Assembly (NCBI GenBank): GCA_030765065.1
Contig: CM060989.1
Coordinates: 61,394,001-61,458,000 of the forward strand
DNA: 64,000 bases
Direction of reading: 5' to 3'
From: Deroplatys truncata
Lineage: Eukaryota; Arthropoda; Insecta; Mantodea; Mantidae
Shown here: in pieces, positions 24,965 to 38,020 of the stretch
Numbering within the stretch: the first letter of the stretch is position 1
Layout of the letters: every line of letters starts with the position of its first letter
The notes under the pieces: model-generated
The model's input: the letters and a program-made list of their open reading frames with translations, nothing else
Databases searched by the model: none
What the model was told of the DNA's origin: nothing
Made by a program: the position numbers and the translations under genes

Positions 24965-25578
24965 TGAATAACGAATTCCCATTTGAGAAAATAAGTATTG
25001 AAAAATTTAAGGGAATAATAAGCAATATCTCGAAAACGGTTCATTCAACAAAAAAAATGTTTATGACATAAATTGTGTATTTTAACGCGATCTACATTTT
25101 TGGTGTAGTAAACCTTTGTCTATCTCTTATGGTTTACCAGTTATGCAAAAGTCGTTCACAATGAATACTTTTGGAGACATTCCCAGAAAATTCAAGATAT
25201 ACATTTTATTTGTAATGAAAACATCTTAAACATATGATATTTTAATCAAAATCGTTAGAGCCATTTTTGAGAAAATTAAAATCTTCGAAAAATGTTCCAT
25301 GTAAAGGGTAATCTGGGGTGGGGGGATTTTCTTAAAAACTTTCGTGTCGCATCTCTGGAAGATACTGAACGTAAATACCAAGTTTGGTGTTTATCCGACT
25401 GTTCGTTTCTGAGTTATGCTGTTCACAGACAGACACACACACGGACATGTTTCCAAAAATGCTTTTTTTTGGATTCAGGGGGTCTCAAAACATGTATTTC
25501 CGGTGAAATCGTGGTATCGAATTTTTGGGTGGAATACAATACTTCCCTACTTACTATACGTAGTAGAGAGAGTAAAAA
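24965..25578 (+). mobile_element. Element X outer copy of a nest, right fragment
   Basis: Resumes the element begun at 22905, from TGAATAACGAATTCCC through the CA tract to GTAGTAGAGAGAGTAAAAA. Confidence 0.85.
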
Positions 25579-27478
25579 TTCTGTCAACGCCCTGTTTATC
25601 ATCCGCCAAAACCTCTGCAAGACAGGCAGGTGCAGAGTGTTCCGATACTTTGCTAGAGCAATACACTCTGATGGACCGACAAACCGCTACAAAGCGGACA
25701 AATAGAGTTTTAGATAATAGACAAGCGGACTTTTGTTTCCCTTGAATGTTCTGGGTACAGGCTTTTCGTTTCCTTCCAGAAAGTCAATTTCTGTTATAGT
25801 TGGTCTAGAACCTTATCTGTGGTGTATTATGGGTTATGGGTTTGCCGATCTTATTGCTTGAGATCGATGGTCTTAACGTTGACTTTGCTGAAGGGATCTT
25901 TTAGTAACGGATTTTGTAGATGCTGTTGCAGATGTGAATGTTGATTTGGTGGGTTTTGGATGTGATCTGGCTACCAGAATATTTTCCGAAATTGTGTCCC
26001 TTTATTATTGCTGGTTTGAGTTGCGTTTTCCCGACTCGGTACGGTTTAGCTGCAACTGAGCTATAGGTACCGGAATTCGGGACACAGGGTTGGCGGATAC
26101 GCATGACTTTCCGGGCTTCCGAGAAGGAAACCTTCTCCCTAATTCGGAACTCTTGGATCGCCCTTTTCTCTGTAAAACAAGGACATTCTCGGGAACTAGA
26201 TGGTTGTTCACCTCTGAAGTTAACGCTTCCTGGAGCTGAGGTACATGCTAACTCATGTGAGAATTCACCACAGTTAACGCACATAGTTTCACTGTTACAG
26301 AAATCACTTATGTGACCAAAGCGCTGAATTTACAGCATCGCAGTGGGTTCGGGATATATGGGCTAACTTCAATGCCTTCATACTCTGCCTTAATCCTTTA
26401 AGGGAGGTCTATCCGATCAAAGGTAAGAAACAGGGACGGGTAGCCACAAATTCGCCTCTTTCTCTCCGCTGAACCCGATATACAGATGTCACACCTTGAT
26501 CTTGAATCTCCTAATTGGACATACCGTCCAATTCACGGGTGTTTACAACACCGCGCGAGGAGTTCAAGGTCTTGTGCATCTCAACTCGTATGGGGTAGCT
26601 AGCTAACATGTTTACTTTCTGTATAATAGCTCCTGGGATGCTGAATGTGCTTCGACCTGGAGCGTGCCATTACGACTTCTAATACAGGATTTTACTTGAA
26701 TAAGCAATTTTATCCAGACCCTTTTGGATAGTGAATGGACAAACCGTACAGAACTTATTTCCTTTCTCAAATCTACTGATAACTAAGCAGGGAGGACCAC
26801 TATACTTGACTATGTCTTTTACAACTACTTTGGTGGGTTTTTATTTTTTTTAGGATCCATAGGGCTTAATTCCTCCACCATTGCAAATGTTTCCAATGGC
26901 ATGCTCACATCCTGGGCGCCACTCAATGTCTTGGACTGGACCTTGCTCATCTTAGGGTCTCACTTCCCAATTCATAGATAGACGAAACCAAACGCCTTCA
27001 GGAGTGTAACAGCTCATGTAATGGCCCCTCCTCGCGACTGAACTTTATCAACGGATACGAACACAGTTCTACATGATACTCAGGGGCTGATATTACGCAT
27101 TACCCAGTCACCCCTTGCGACTCCCCTCCGTCCCGTGCAGTGGTATCCGTCAGACTGTGTTCGGGGAAGTAACTGATGACTGGTCAAACACACTTGTGGG
27201 CCAAATTTGATTGGACGTTTGGCATAAGTCGTCTCAGGTCTTAGAGGAACCCAATCGAGAGTGTGACTCAGCACCTCGGGAGCGCCAATCCCTTAACTAC
27301 CGTAGTAGGCACTGGTAGTGTGTGTGTGAGAGAGAGATCTAATGTAGAAAAATCAAAGCAGCAACCTGAAACCAAAGACAATGGAACGCGAGTTTACACC
27401 ACTGCGGATAGGCATTATGATCCAAAAGTAAAGGATGCCGATATGACCACCGCCATTAAAGGCGGGGTATAAATGGAA
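25579..27478 (-). pseudogene. Decayed Jockey-type LINE, ORF1 with zinc knuckles (copy A)
   Basis: Minus-strand remnant of a gag-like nucleic-acid-binding ORF1. Landmarks are CVNCGEFSHE (zinc-knuckle half), SSRECPCFTEK and SFSEARK, and upstream the frame pieces MDPKK, VVVKD and PFTIQKGLDKI. The frame is broken by stops and indels. No ORF2 (endonuclease or reverse transcriptase) is visible, so the element is internally deleted or truncated. The region nearer 27478 matches the probable 5' UTR of copy B. Highly similar to copy B (33273-36290), which sits at an equivalent place of the next unit. Confidence 0.75.
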
Positions 27479-27555
27479 CAATAAAAAATCCCCAAATTAC
27501 TGCGTGGCGCCATTCCATCAAGATATGCCTTGCGTTGCTCTTGAAGTGTGTATTT

Positions 27556-27556
27556 A

Positions 27557-27590
<34 letters not shown>

Positions 27591-27606
27591 TATTATTATT
27601 ATTATT
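27556..27606. repeat. (ATT)n microsatellite
   Basis: About 16 ATT units with one interruption (ATATTATT). Confidence 0.95.
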
Positions 27607-27883
27607 TGAGTATTATGTAGCACGTTGAACATTTTCCCCCAGTTTAATTCTGGTCTCAGTATATTTTCAAACTGCAGGACCAATATGACTGAAATTATTT
27701 CCACATTATTCTGAAACTCTGCAGTTTGGAAAATCAAGTAAATTTGTGTCATGCCTCCTTTGGACCACGAACAATTAAATGACTGGCGGCAAAAGAGTTA
27801 ATTACATGATTCAGCATCCTTTTGTCATTTAGATGCTCTATTTGCCCTAACGTACACTTCTATTACCTATACATCTATAGTAT

Positions 27884-27966
<83 letters not shown>

Positions 27967-27968
27967 TG
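27884..27968. repeat. (AGT)n microsatellite
   Basis: About 26 almost pure AGT/GTA units in the unit tail. The U-e tail lacks it. Confidence 0.95.
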
Positions 27969-28822
27969 TAGGTGAATCCTCCCCAGGTTTGTTTGCACGC
28001 AATATAAATATTATATTGTCTTAATAGTACTTACCAAGGCAACAAACTGAGCAGCTAAAGTCCAGTACACACAGTGCTTATGTTAAAGCATCAACTATTT
28101 AAATATTTCTTACTTTGCATTTGGTGATAAGACATTCGTGAGCAGACCATTTATGCTAACTTTGCATCCTATTATCTTAAAAATCGGAGAAATTTATGTT
28201 ACATTTATTATTTAAAACTGATGCTGAAAATTATGCAGAGTTACAGATACACACAATTGCCCATAGTGAGTTTTAGCATTTTAAATTCTCACAACCTCAA
28301 AGAAATGGAGGCGTGCCTCAATTATAATGCTGAATAACGTAATTTATATCTTGTATGTATGATCACGTGATAGTATATTAATGATGGGCTGGTATTTTCA
28401 TTCTAATTATTAGTTTATATCCACATTCTTAATCGTAAACAGTGATGATTTAGCATAGGTTACGGCGTGTAATTTCAGTATATGTATTGTGTTAATAATT
28501 GTTTGTGTAGTTTCTAAACTTGCATAACTTGTGTTTCCCATTTCTGGAATAAGTTCGAAAATTATTTGTTCACAAATGTATTTTATAGTATGTGAGGAAA
28601 AATGACTTAAATACATGTGTAGGTAAGAAAGTAATTCAGCTAATTCTGCAAATCAAGATTGCAACATACGGCTTTTATATTACATCACTTTGCTTATTTT
28701 TCCAAAGCCTCCACCTATACTCCTTCACTCTGCCTGTTAGAGATGATGGAAAAGCAAAGAAAGAACGCTATAAGTTTAACAGGACTTTTTTTACATAGAA
28801 GCTGTTTAGGGTAGTAATATTA

Positions 28823-29011
28823 TTGAGTTTTATTTATGGAAGCTCGTTATGTATTGCGGTTCTTAGAGTCCTATTCTATATTGGGCATAAAAGATCGGAA
28901 CGTTTGTTCAGAAGCCTCTTTATAAGGCTTGAGGTTCTCTTACGAGCAGTAAATCTACACAGGACCACCGGCTTTACTTCCCTTCCGAAGGAAGTCATGG
29001 TATACACTTGA
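28823..29011 (-). repeat. SINE S1 body remnant, U-e
   Basis: Headless minus-strand S1 body (TTGAGTTTTATTTATGGA to CCGAAGGAAGTCATGG). Better preserved here than in U-a: the ACCACCGGCTTTACTTCCC block is intact. Confidence 0.85.
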
Positions 29012-29489
29012 TGGTGAATTCAAACAAACTAAATACATTATTTTGCAGAAATCCTCACATTTGCTCTTTCTAAAGCTATATATTTATCATTTGAATCTAC
29101 TTACTGTGTCCACGGGTATTGTTACGTTAGGATAGTAAACATTTTGGTGTATTTTTTCTTAGATATGACCTATTCCTACATCTTGGAAAGCAAATAATCT
29201 TGATTGCTTTTAGATAGCTTGACATTATTTCGTAAAAATCACAAGAACAGTGTAGGGATGTACTTGGTTGTGAAATGTTAGGTTTTTTTACATAAACGTT
29301 TCTAAGGTTTATTTAGTACTGAATGCAGATAAAATCTCTTTATTAATGTTTATGATTGCTGTATTATCAAAGATCTTATAGAGTAATATTGAATACTTTA
29401 CCTCCAGTTTAGTCACGCAACGACGATGATAGGAGAAAGAACGGACTGATGAATTTACATTCGTATTTATTTAAATTATACAACTATTA

Positions 29490-31165
29490 TGTACTGGAAC
29501 TATATCTTCTATCACTCTCTAGGTCTAATCAATTGTCACTCCCTTGATTTCGTCTCTAGTCTATCCCTTCGCCTTTTCATTCCCTTCTCTCTTCTCCTGT
29601 CAACTACTTTTCCCGTCTCATGTCACACCCTCCGTCACGCATCGAGTAGATTCTTTCGTGTCGTCTCATGTCACATCCCCCTCTCTTCGTCTTGTCTGTT
29701 GAACTCACCTTGAATCCTATCCTGAAATCCCCCTGGTCCCATCATCCTCAACTCCCTTCGTCTCTGCTTCTGCCACACTGTCTCATTTAATGTCAGTACC
29801 TTCGACACATCTACTGTCTCTCTCATGTTTTTCCTCTCCTGTCACTGCCATCATCTCGTCTTCTGTCATTCACTTTGTCTGGTCAGTTTTCACTTCCTTG
29901 TTGTTCTCTCTATCGCTCACTTGGTCTCGTCTCCTGTCACTACATTGGTATTATCTCCTGTCAATCCATTTGTTTCCCCTAGGGTCACTTCATTCCTCAG
30001 ATCTCCTATCACTTCCCTATCCTGTCTCATGTCATTACTTGGTCGCATCACCTGTCATATCCTTGGACTACCTTCACTAATCTCCTGCACTGTCTTGGAC
30101 CTCGTAACCTGTTACTCCCTTTATATCGCAATCAGTCACCCTTTTGGTCTTGTCTCTTTTGCCTACCTGAGTCTCATTCCCTATCACGCATTTAGTATCG
30201 TCTCATGTCGCTCTCTTGATTTCCTCTCTTGTCACTGCCTTCGTCTCCTGTAAATCCCATCTTCACCACTAAGCCATTGCCTTTGTCTTTTCTACTGTTA
30301 CTCCCCTTATTTAAGCTGCCTTCTCTCCCCGTTCGTCTCGTACCCTATCACTGCTTTCTTCTCATTTTAAGTCACTCGTCTCCTGTGACTTCCTTGTATT
30401 GTCTGTTGTGCCAACCTTCATCTCGCCTCATGTCATTCCACCGTAATGTCATCTGTCCCTATCTACCGCACCTCTCTATCATTCTCTGGGTCTCGTCACC
30501 TTTACACCGTTTGTTCGTCTTAGGTACTCCCTCCATTCCGACTCTTGTCACCCTGCTTGTCTCGTCTGATATCCCTCCCTTCACTTTGCATGTCACTCAC
30601 CTCTAATGTAACCTCACCTGTCACTTACTTCGTACATGTCACTCTTGGTCTCGTCTACTGTCACTTCTTTCATCTCGTCTTAAGTCACCCCTTTGGTCGT
30701 TTTTCCTATCAGTCCCCCCTAACACTCTTGGACTCGTCGTCTGTATTCCCCTCCCTCATAGCTCCAGTTATTCATTTGGTCTCATTTCCTGTCACACACT
30801 TCGTTTGCTCTACTGTCTCTCCAGGGGATTCGTTATGTCACCCCTCCCATATTTCTCCAGTCGTTCCCGTCGTCTCTTCTTCCAGCACTGCTGTGGTCTA
30901 GACTCTTGTTCCTCCCTTCACCTCGTCTCGTCACACCCCTCGTGTCATCTCCTTTCACACTGTCGCCTGACACCCTTCGTCTGCCCTTCTGTATTTCCCG
31001 AGGACGCTTCGCCTGTCTTTTGTCAGTTCCTTAGTCTCGTCTCTTGTCACTTTCATTGTCTCGTCTTCTGACTTTCCAGTGGTATCGTCACCGGTCACTA
31101 ACTTGGTCTTATCCACATTCACTACCTTCGTCTCCTCTACTGTTACATTCTTCGACTCGTCTCCT
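29490..31165. repeat. Degenerate 24-bp minisatellite, U-e
   Basis: The longest array, about 1.68 kb. No X element precedes it, unlike in U-a, U-c and U-d. The minus-strand GVTGDETK-type frame is open near its right end and continuous with the conserved flank (30955-31221). Confidence 0.85.
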
Positions 31166-31320
31166 GCAATTTGGACTTGATTTAGTTCCAGAACAGATTG
31201 TGTGCAAAACGGCTTCCACACATACAGGCGGTGGTCACTGCTTCGGCATTAAGGTTTCGATTCCGAGCGACGACCTCTGCCCAGATACTGCATCTGAAAT
31301 AGTGTGTCCTCTGTTGTACA
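30955..31320 (-). pseudogene. Conserved array flank with open frame into the repeat, U-e
   Basis: Minus-strand frame with landmarks LYVWKPFCTQSVLELNQVQI, then GDESK, VEETKVV and VTGDD-like repeats. About 88 residues are open from 31221 down to 30955. An in-frame stop lies just upstream (PxC, TAA). The same frame and landmarks appear in U-f, but with many amino-acid differences, so no selection is evident. Function unknown. This may be a fossil exon encoding an acidic/basic octapeptide repeat. Confidence 0.4.
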
Positions 31321-32843
31321 TTAATTTTTTAATATCAATAAACTGCTCTTATTTTCCACAATTATACAAGATTAATAAAAATGATCATAACTATGATAAT
31401 TATATGGCATAAATGTGAAAGGACATAAAAGTAAAATAAAACATACATGTAATAATAGAGTACTAAGCCACTATAAAAGTTCTGAATGTGTTAAAAAAAG
31501 CTTGTGAAAATTAACACCCAGAATATCAGTACAAGAAACAAAATATTTTAGCAGCTAGAGTTTACAACACCGCAGAAATTGTTTCAAATCCAGGACTTTC
31601 CGCTTAATAACAGAATATACAAGCAAAACCTAACATCTGAATAGATAACGAAATGTAGGGACGAATCCCCAACTTTTACTTAGAAGAATGTTTATCTTAA
31701 TAAGAAGCCAAAGAAAGGCTCTTTAACTAAAAAGAAAGCAAAACATACACGTTTTTTTGTTATTTGTCACAGCAAACAGATTTATATTGGCAAGTGAATA
31801 TGTGTTTATAATCGTTGCAAATTAAACAAACTGTTTTAATTCTTGGTTTATATTATATACACACAAAAGTACTGTGCTGTACATGCATTAGATTACATAT
31901 GGCCTGTAAAATGTATACCTTAACTTGCAGCGTTGTTATCTTTATGAGAACTTCGTACCTAGGTATAAACAGAGTACACCAATAAATATTTATAGTACAA
32001 CAGTACAGAGCAAGTACAGTTATTTAAAAATATGTATAAATAAAATACGTAAATATAAGTACCAAAACACTTGCCTATATTCCAATATGAGCGCTTTGTT
32101 TTATATCATTGCCATGCTGTTCTTAATATCAATTCAGCAAAATGGTGTCCCAAGCACGAGCAAGGTACACATCATCCTCCATAATTCCATGTGTAGTTTC
32201 GCATTTTAGGTTGTTTTTAAGCTCCATGTTATGCATTCACCGACAGTGTGGCTTCCAATGAGTTTTTAACACTTTTATAATGTCCTTATAAAATGCTCAC
32301 GAACGTTACGTGTGCGTATTTATATTTACGTTACTTAGAAACCTGTGTATGTACCTGTGCACTTGCTCTGTTAGTTTCGCTTATAGATACTGATATACAG
32401 CTTTATGGGAAATAAACTATACTTATTCACTTACCTTCGGCGCTAACCTTCGATATCTTTCTAACCTTTCCTCGGGAATCTGAACAGCTTTACTTCTGTG
32501 GTGTTGCCATCCGTATTGCAGCCGGTTACTACACAATTTATGTATTTTCAATGCCCTAACACTTTAAACAAATTAAATAGCATCAAATATCCTCGTAAGT
32601 AACAAGAATCAAAATTGGTCAGAAGACGGAGCAAACATTCTTCTTAGTTAAATAACCTAACGAAACAGCTGAACTATAAAATTGTATAAACCGAACACCA
32701 CAAATATAAATATAAAAGTAACAAGTAATAAATAACATGCGCAAAAAAAAGATTCAATAGGAAAATGGAACAGAAATCACAATATGGCGCACCACTAAAA
32801 AACAGTGATTGTTGAGAACGCGCGCGGGAATTATGGGACTTTT

Positions 32844-32877
32844 CATGGAGGAATATATTGTAATATATTCCTCCATG
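32844..32877. repeat. Perfect 34-bp palindrome, U-e
   Basis: Arm CATGGAGGAATATATT, centre GT, arm AATATATTCCTCCATG. Imperfect homologues lie at 9932-9966, 16152-16186 and 49910-49943. It could form a cruciform or hairpin. No function is shown. Confidence 0.9.
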
Positions 32878-33162
32878 GACGTTCTCTCAGCCACACTAGC
32901 GCTTCCAGTTAATCTCATACCGAGTCATTCGAAAATGTGGAGGGATAAATAACTCAATCCACTTGGAAGGTATGATTAAAGCTTACACAGGTTGTAGATT
33001 GGGTTTAATTCGGTGTAGTGTCATTCATTCCTCTTCTGTATTTATACGAATTTGATGTATAGTCAGTAGAATTAGAATTAGGATTCTAAGTGGAGGGAGT
33101 CTTAGTACCTCGATTTAAGCACATTTTTTTTGCTTATGCCCCGGGAGGAAAGGAAAAACTAA

Positions 33163-33272
33163 ATTCAGCTTCATTTATGCACGATCTTTAACTGCTGTAG
33201 TCCAGAGCGTCTCATTCAATATTGGACGTGAAGATCGGAAACTTAGCTCAGAGTTCTCTTTATCAGGCTTGA
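33163..33272 (-). repeat. SINE S1 fragment
   Basis: Minus-strand S1 tail and body (TTCATTTATGCACGATCTTT to TTTATCAGGCTTGA), cut off by the Jockey-type 3' end that begins at about 33273. Confidence 0.75.
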
Positions 33273-36200
33273 GACGATGACGATTTGTGTTTTAGGTCAC
33301 CCAAGTGCTAGGTGATTATTGCCCTTGTAAAACGGATCATGGCAAAAGCTAGAGATAAAGTTGAATATAAAGATCTTAGCAAAGACCAGAGATAAGGATC
33401 AACATAAAAATCATAGCACATATCAGAAATAAATATGAATATATAACACTAAACGCAGAAGTATAAAATAACTGATACCAATATGACCAAATCCGCATTT
33501 CGAAATTTATCTTTGACACAAAATTAAAAATACTATAAACCACTTGCTTATCATCAAACCAAAACCTCTGTAAGATTGCCCGGCAATTGCAGAGTGTTCC
33601 GATAATCTGCTGGAGCAATGCACTGTAGCAACACGTGATGGACCGACAGACCCTCGATACAACGCGGACAAATAGACTTAATAGACAAGTGAACTTTTCT
33701 TTCTCTTGGATGTTCTGGGTACAGACTTTTCGTCTGATATAGCCATTCTAGAACTTTATCTGTGGTTCATTATAAACTATGGGCTTGAGGGCGGTGGTCT
33801 TGATGTTGACTTTACTAAGGAACTTTGTCAGAAACAGACTTTGCAGATGTTGCAGCTGTAGATGTAGATATTGATTTCGTGGGCTTTGGAGGAGGTCTAT
33901 CTACGAGAATCCTTTCTGAAATTGAAGCTCCGTTAATATCGCTGGTTTGTGTTGCTGGTTTAGCTGCAACTGAGCCATAGGTACTCGACTACGGACAGAG
34001 GGTTGGCAGATGAACAAAAGTTTCCGGGTTTCCGAGAAGAAAGCCTTCTCCCTAGCCTGGAACTCTTGGATCATCTTTTCCTCTGTAAAACGAGGGCATT
34101 CTCGGGAACTATATGCATGTTTAACACTGCAATTAGCGCACGCTGGAGCTGATGTATATGCTCCCTCATGTGAGAATTCCCCACAGTTAACACAAGTAGC
34201 TTCAGCGTTACAGAAATCACCTGTGTGACCAAAGCGTAGGCATTTATAATAGTGGGGTCGGGATATATGGCCTAATTTCAATGGCTTCATACCCTACCTT
34301 AATCCTTTATGGGAGGTCTACCCGATCAAAGGCAAGAAACATGATATGAGTAGGTGCAAATTCACCTCTTCCTTTCCACTGAACCCGATATACAGATATC
34401 ACACCTTAATCTTCAAGGTTTTCCTGAATCTCCTCATTTGAGATACCGTCCAATGCACAGGGAGTTCAAGGTCTTGTGTATCTCAACTCGTATGGAGTAG
34501 CTAGGTAACATATTTGCTTTCTGTATAATAGCTGCATGGGATGCTGAATGTGCTTCAGCCAGGAGCGTGTTATTACGAGTTCAAATACGGGATATTACTC
34601 CACCAGTAATTTTATCCAGACCTTTTTGGATAATGAATGGACTAACCGCACTGAACTTCCTTCCTTACTACCTCAGTTCTCCTAATAACTAAGTATCGAG
34701 AACCACAACACTCGACTACATCTTTAACAACTACTTTGGTGTTGTCTTTGTGAATTTTTACTTTCTCTACTACGTATAGTAAGTAGGGGAAGTATTGCAT
34801 TCCACCCAAAAATTCGATACCGAGATTTCACCGGAAATACATGTTTTGAGACCTCCTGAATCCAAAAAAAGCATTTTTGGAAACGTGTCCGTGTGTGTGT
34901 CTGTGTGTGTGTCTGTGAACAGCATAACTCAAAAACGAACAGTCGGATAAACACCAAACTTGGTATTTAGGTTCAGTATCTTCCAGAGATGCGACACGAA
35001 GGTTTTCAAGAAAATCCCCCCACCCCAGACTACCCTTTACATGGAACATTTTTCGAAAAGTTTAATTTTCTCAAAAATGGCTCTAATGATTTTGATGAAA
35101 ATATCATATGTTTAAGATAATGTCATTAGAAATGAAATGTATATCTCGAATTTTCTGGGAATGTCTCCAAAAGTATTCTTCATTGTGAACAACTTTTGCA
35201 TAACTGGTAAACTATAAGAGATAGACAAAATTTTACCACACAAAAATGTAGATCGCATTAAAATACACAACTTATGTCATATACATTTCTTTTGTTGAGT
35301 GAACCGTTTTCGAGATATTGCTTGTTATTTCCTTAAATTTTCCAATACTTGTACTTTTTCTCAAATTCGTTATTCATTTTTTTGTCTTTGATATGCAAAG
35401 AGTATTAATCTGTGGCAAAGGGAATAATGCTGCACCTAGCAACCAGCTATTATGAGATATGTATATGCTTAAAGGCTACTGTATTTCTATATTGCCCTTG
35501 TAAATATATATTCCCCTTACATCTACAAGAAACTTAGCAATAAGATAGAGTCTGCAAATGTTTATCTCGATTAACATGAAGTAGATGGAGTATAAGCGTT
35601 TGTTAAAATAGTTTGTACAAGAGTAGAGAAATTCATGTGAGTGTAACACATCAGATTTTTTAAAATCTATAGCACTTGAAACCTCCACCACTACAAATGT
35701 CTCCGATGGCATGCTGACATCCTGGGCGCCACTCCAGCTTAGGTGAGAGTCCTGACTTGGACCTTGCTCACCTCCCAATTCATAGTTAAAGGAAACCAAT
35801 CGCCTTCAGAAGTGTAACAGCTCATGTAATGGCCCCTCCCCGAGACTGACATTTATCAACGGATACGAACACAGTCCTACATGATATTCAGGGGCTGGGA
35901 TTACGTATTACACAGCCACCCCTATGACTCTCCTGCGTCCTGCGCAGCGGTATTCGTCCGAGTGTGTTCGGGAAGTATTTGATACTTGGTCAAATACATT
36001 TGTGGACCAAAGTTGATTGGGCGTTTGGCATAAGCCCTCTCACGTCTTAGAGAAACCCAATGAGAGTGTGGCTCGGGACCCCTGGAACACCAATCCCAGC
36101 CTACCGTAGTAGGACCCTGTGGGAGTGTGTGTGTGTCATCTAGTGTAGAGAAACCAAACAATCAACCAGAAACTAAACACAATGGAACACGAGTTAACAC

Positions 36201-36290
36201 CACTACTGATAGGCATTATGGTCCAAAGGCAAAGTATGCCGATATTACCATTGCTGTTAAAGGTAGGGTATAAATGGAACAATAAAAATG
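33273..36290 (-). pseudogene. Decayed Jockey-type LINE, ORF1 with zinc knuckles (copy B), interrupted by X
   Basis: Minus strand. The 3' end near 33273 (GGTGACCTAAAACACAAATC) is typical of Jockey-like tails. ORF1 spans roughly 33900-34757 and continues beyond the X insertion to about 35800. Landmarks are PFIIQKGLDKITG, ANMLPSYSIRVEIHKTLNS, CLRFGHTGDFC and CVNCGEFSHE, then SSRECPRFTEE. The first knuckle has lost its first cysteine and the second its last, and there are several stops and frameshifts. No ORF2 is seen between ORF1 and the 3' tail, so it is internally deleted. The 5' UTR lies at about 35830-36290. Unable to transpose alone. Confidence 0.8.
34755..35660 (-). mobile_element. Element X copy 10, inside Jockey copy B
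   Basis: Begins TTTTTACTTTCTCTACTACG, contains a GT/TCTG tract at about 34887-34918, and ends ACACATCAGATTTTT. Jockey copy A has the empty site near 26838-26855 (a T-run), so insertion was into a T-run with no other duplication. Confidence 0.9.
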
Positions 36291-36972
36291 CCCAAATTGC
36301 TGTGTGATACCATTCAATGAAGATATGCATTAAGGTGCCCTTAAAGCTTGTATTTAATCATAGTTATTTGAATAATATGTAGCACGTTTAGCATTTTATC
36401 CCCAATTTATTTCTGGTGTCAGCATATTTTCAAATTACATGATCAATATGGCTAAAGTTATTTCTACAGTATTATTAAAATCTGAAGTTTGGAAAACCAA
36501 GTAAATTTATGTCATGCCTCCTTTGGCCCACAGACAATTAAATGAGTGGCATTTAAAACAAATGCTCAAAATTACATAGAGATTCAGATACATGGAATTA
36601 CCAATGGCGAATTACGCCACTTCTAATTCTCACAAAATCAAAGAAATGGGGGCGTTTTTCAATTATAATTCTGAATAGCACAATTTTTATCGCGTATGTA
36701 TGATCACATGATAGTGCATTAATGATGGAGTTGGTGATTTCATTCTAATTCTTAGTTCTTATCCCCCATCTTAATTGTAAACAGTGATGGTTTAGTATAG
36801 GTTACAGTGTACAGGATTCAGTATATTTATTGTGTTAGGAAATATTTTGTATAGTTTCTAAACTTGCGTAACTTGTGCTCCCTAATTCTGGAATAAGTGT
36901 GGAAAAGTATTTGTTCACAAATATATTTTATTTTATGTGAAGAAAAATGACTTACACGTGTGTGCAAGTAAG

Positions 36973-37833
36973 AAAAAATCTGATGTGTTACACTCACATG
37001 ACTTTCTCTACTCTTGTACAATCTATTTTTACAAACGCCTATTCTCCATATGCTTCATATTAATCGAGATATCGAGATGTCAATCTTATTTGTAATTTTC
37101 TTGTAGATGCAAGGGGAATATGGTAGCTTTTAAGCGATAGTCAAATATTTTATCGCTGGTTGCTATGTGGCGCATTCCATTCTCTTTGCATGTCAAGGAC
37201 ATAAAAAAATGAATAACGAATTTGAGAAAAAGTAAAGTATTGGAAAATTTAAGGAAATAACAAGCAATATCTCGGAAACGGTTCACTCAACAAAAATGTA
37301 TATGATATAAGTTGTGTATTTTAATGCGATCTACATTTTTTGTGTAGTAAAATTTTGTCTATCTCTTATGGTTTACCAGTTATGCAAAAGTCGTTCACAA
37401 TGAATACTTTTGGAGACATTCCCAGAAAATTCGAGATATACATTTCATTTCCCATGACATTATCTTAAACATATGATATTTTCATCAAAATCGTTAGAGC
37501 CATTTTTGAGAAAATTAAAATTTTCGAAAAATCTACCATGTAAAGGGTAGTCTGGGGTGGGGGGAATTTCTTGAAAACCTTCGTGTCGCATCTCTGGAAG
37601 ATACTGAACCTAAATACCAAGTTTGGTGTTTATCCGACTGTTCGTTTTTGAGTTATGCTGTTCACAGACACACAGACAGACACACAGACACACACACGGA
37701 CATGTTTCCAAAAATGCTTTTTTTGGATTCAGGGGGTCTCAAAACATATATTTCCGGTGAAATCTCGGTATCGAAATTTTGGGTGGAATACAATACTTCC
37801 CCTACTTACTATGCGTAGTAGAGAAAGTAAAAA
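36973..37833 (+). mobile_element. Element X copy 11
   Basis: A-run then TCTGATGTGTTACACTCACA, CA tract with interspersed GACAGA near 37667-37700, end GCGTAGTAGAGAAAGTAAAA. It sits at the U-e to U-f junction. Confidence 0.9.
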
Positions 37834-38020
37834 TGGAAAAAGAATCAAATCTGCTAACTCTGCAAAAGGGGTTTAACATTACATTACTTTGCTTACTTTT
37901 TCAAAGTCTCCATTCATATTCCTTCACTCTTCCTATTTGAGATAGCGGAAAAGCAAAGAAAGAACGCTATACGGTTAACAGGACAGTTTTACAGAGACGC
38001 TGCTTAGGGTACTGATATTA

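Larger units (their letters stand above)
17418..28655 (+). repeat. Tandem unit copy U-d (expanded by insertions)
   Basis: Starts with the same leader as U-c (GATTCAATATGGC, then GTTGCTTAGGGTACTG). It carries the SINE remnant, X copy 5 with a 930-bp insert, the 24-bp array, the AT-rich body (21790-22900), a nested X/LINE complex (22905-25578), a Jockey-type remnant (25579-27478) and the unit tail (27479-28655). Diverged from U-a to U-c by many substitutions. Bases 17735-18146, 21790-22900 and 27969-28655 are AT-rich with no gene supported. Confidence 0.8.
28656..37865 (+). repeat. Tandem unit copy U-e
   Basis: Leader starts near ACGGCTTTTATATTACATC. It has the SINE remnant, no X at the U-a/U-c site, the array, an AT-rich body (31320-32760), a palindrome (32844-32877), a second SINE fragment, Jockey copy B with a nested X, and a tail (36291-36972) interrupted by X copy 11 before the next unit. 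Bases 29012-29489, 31320-32760 and 36291-36972 have no supported gene. Confidence 0.8.
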
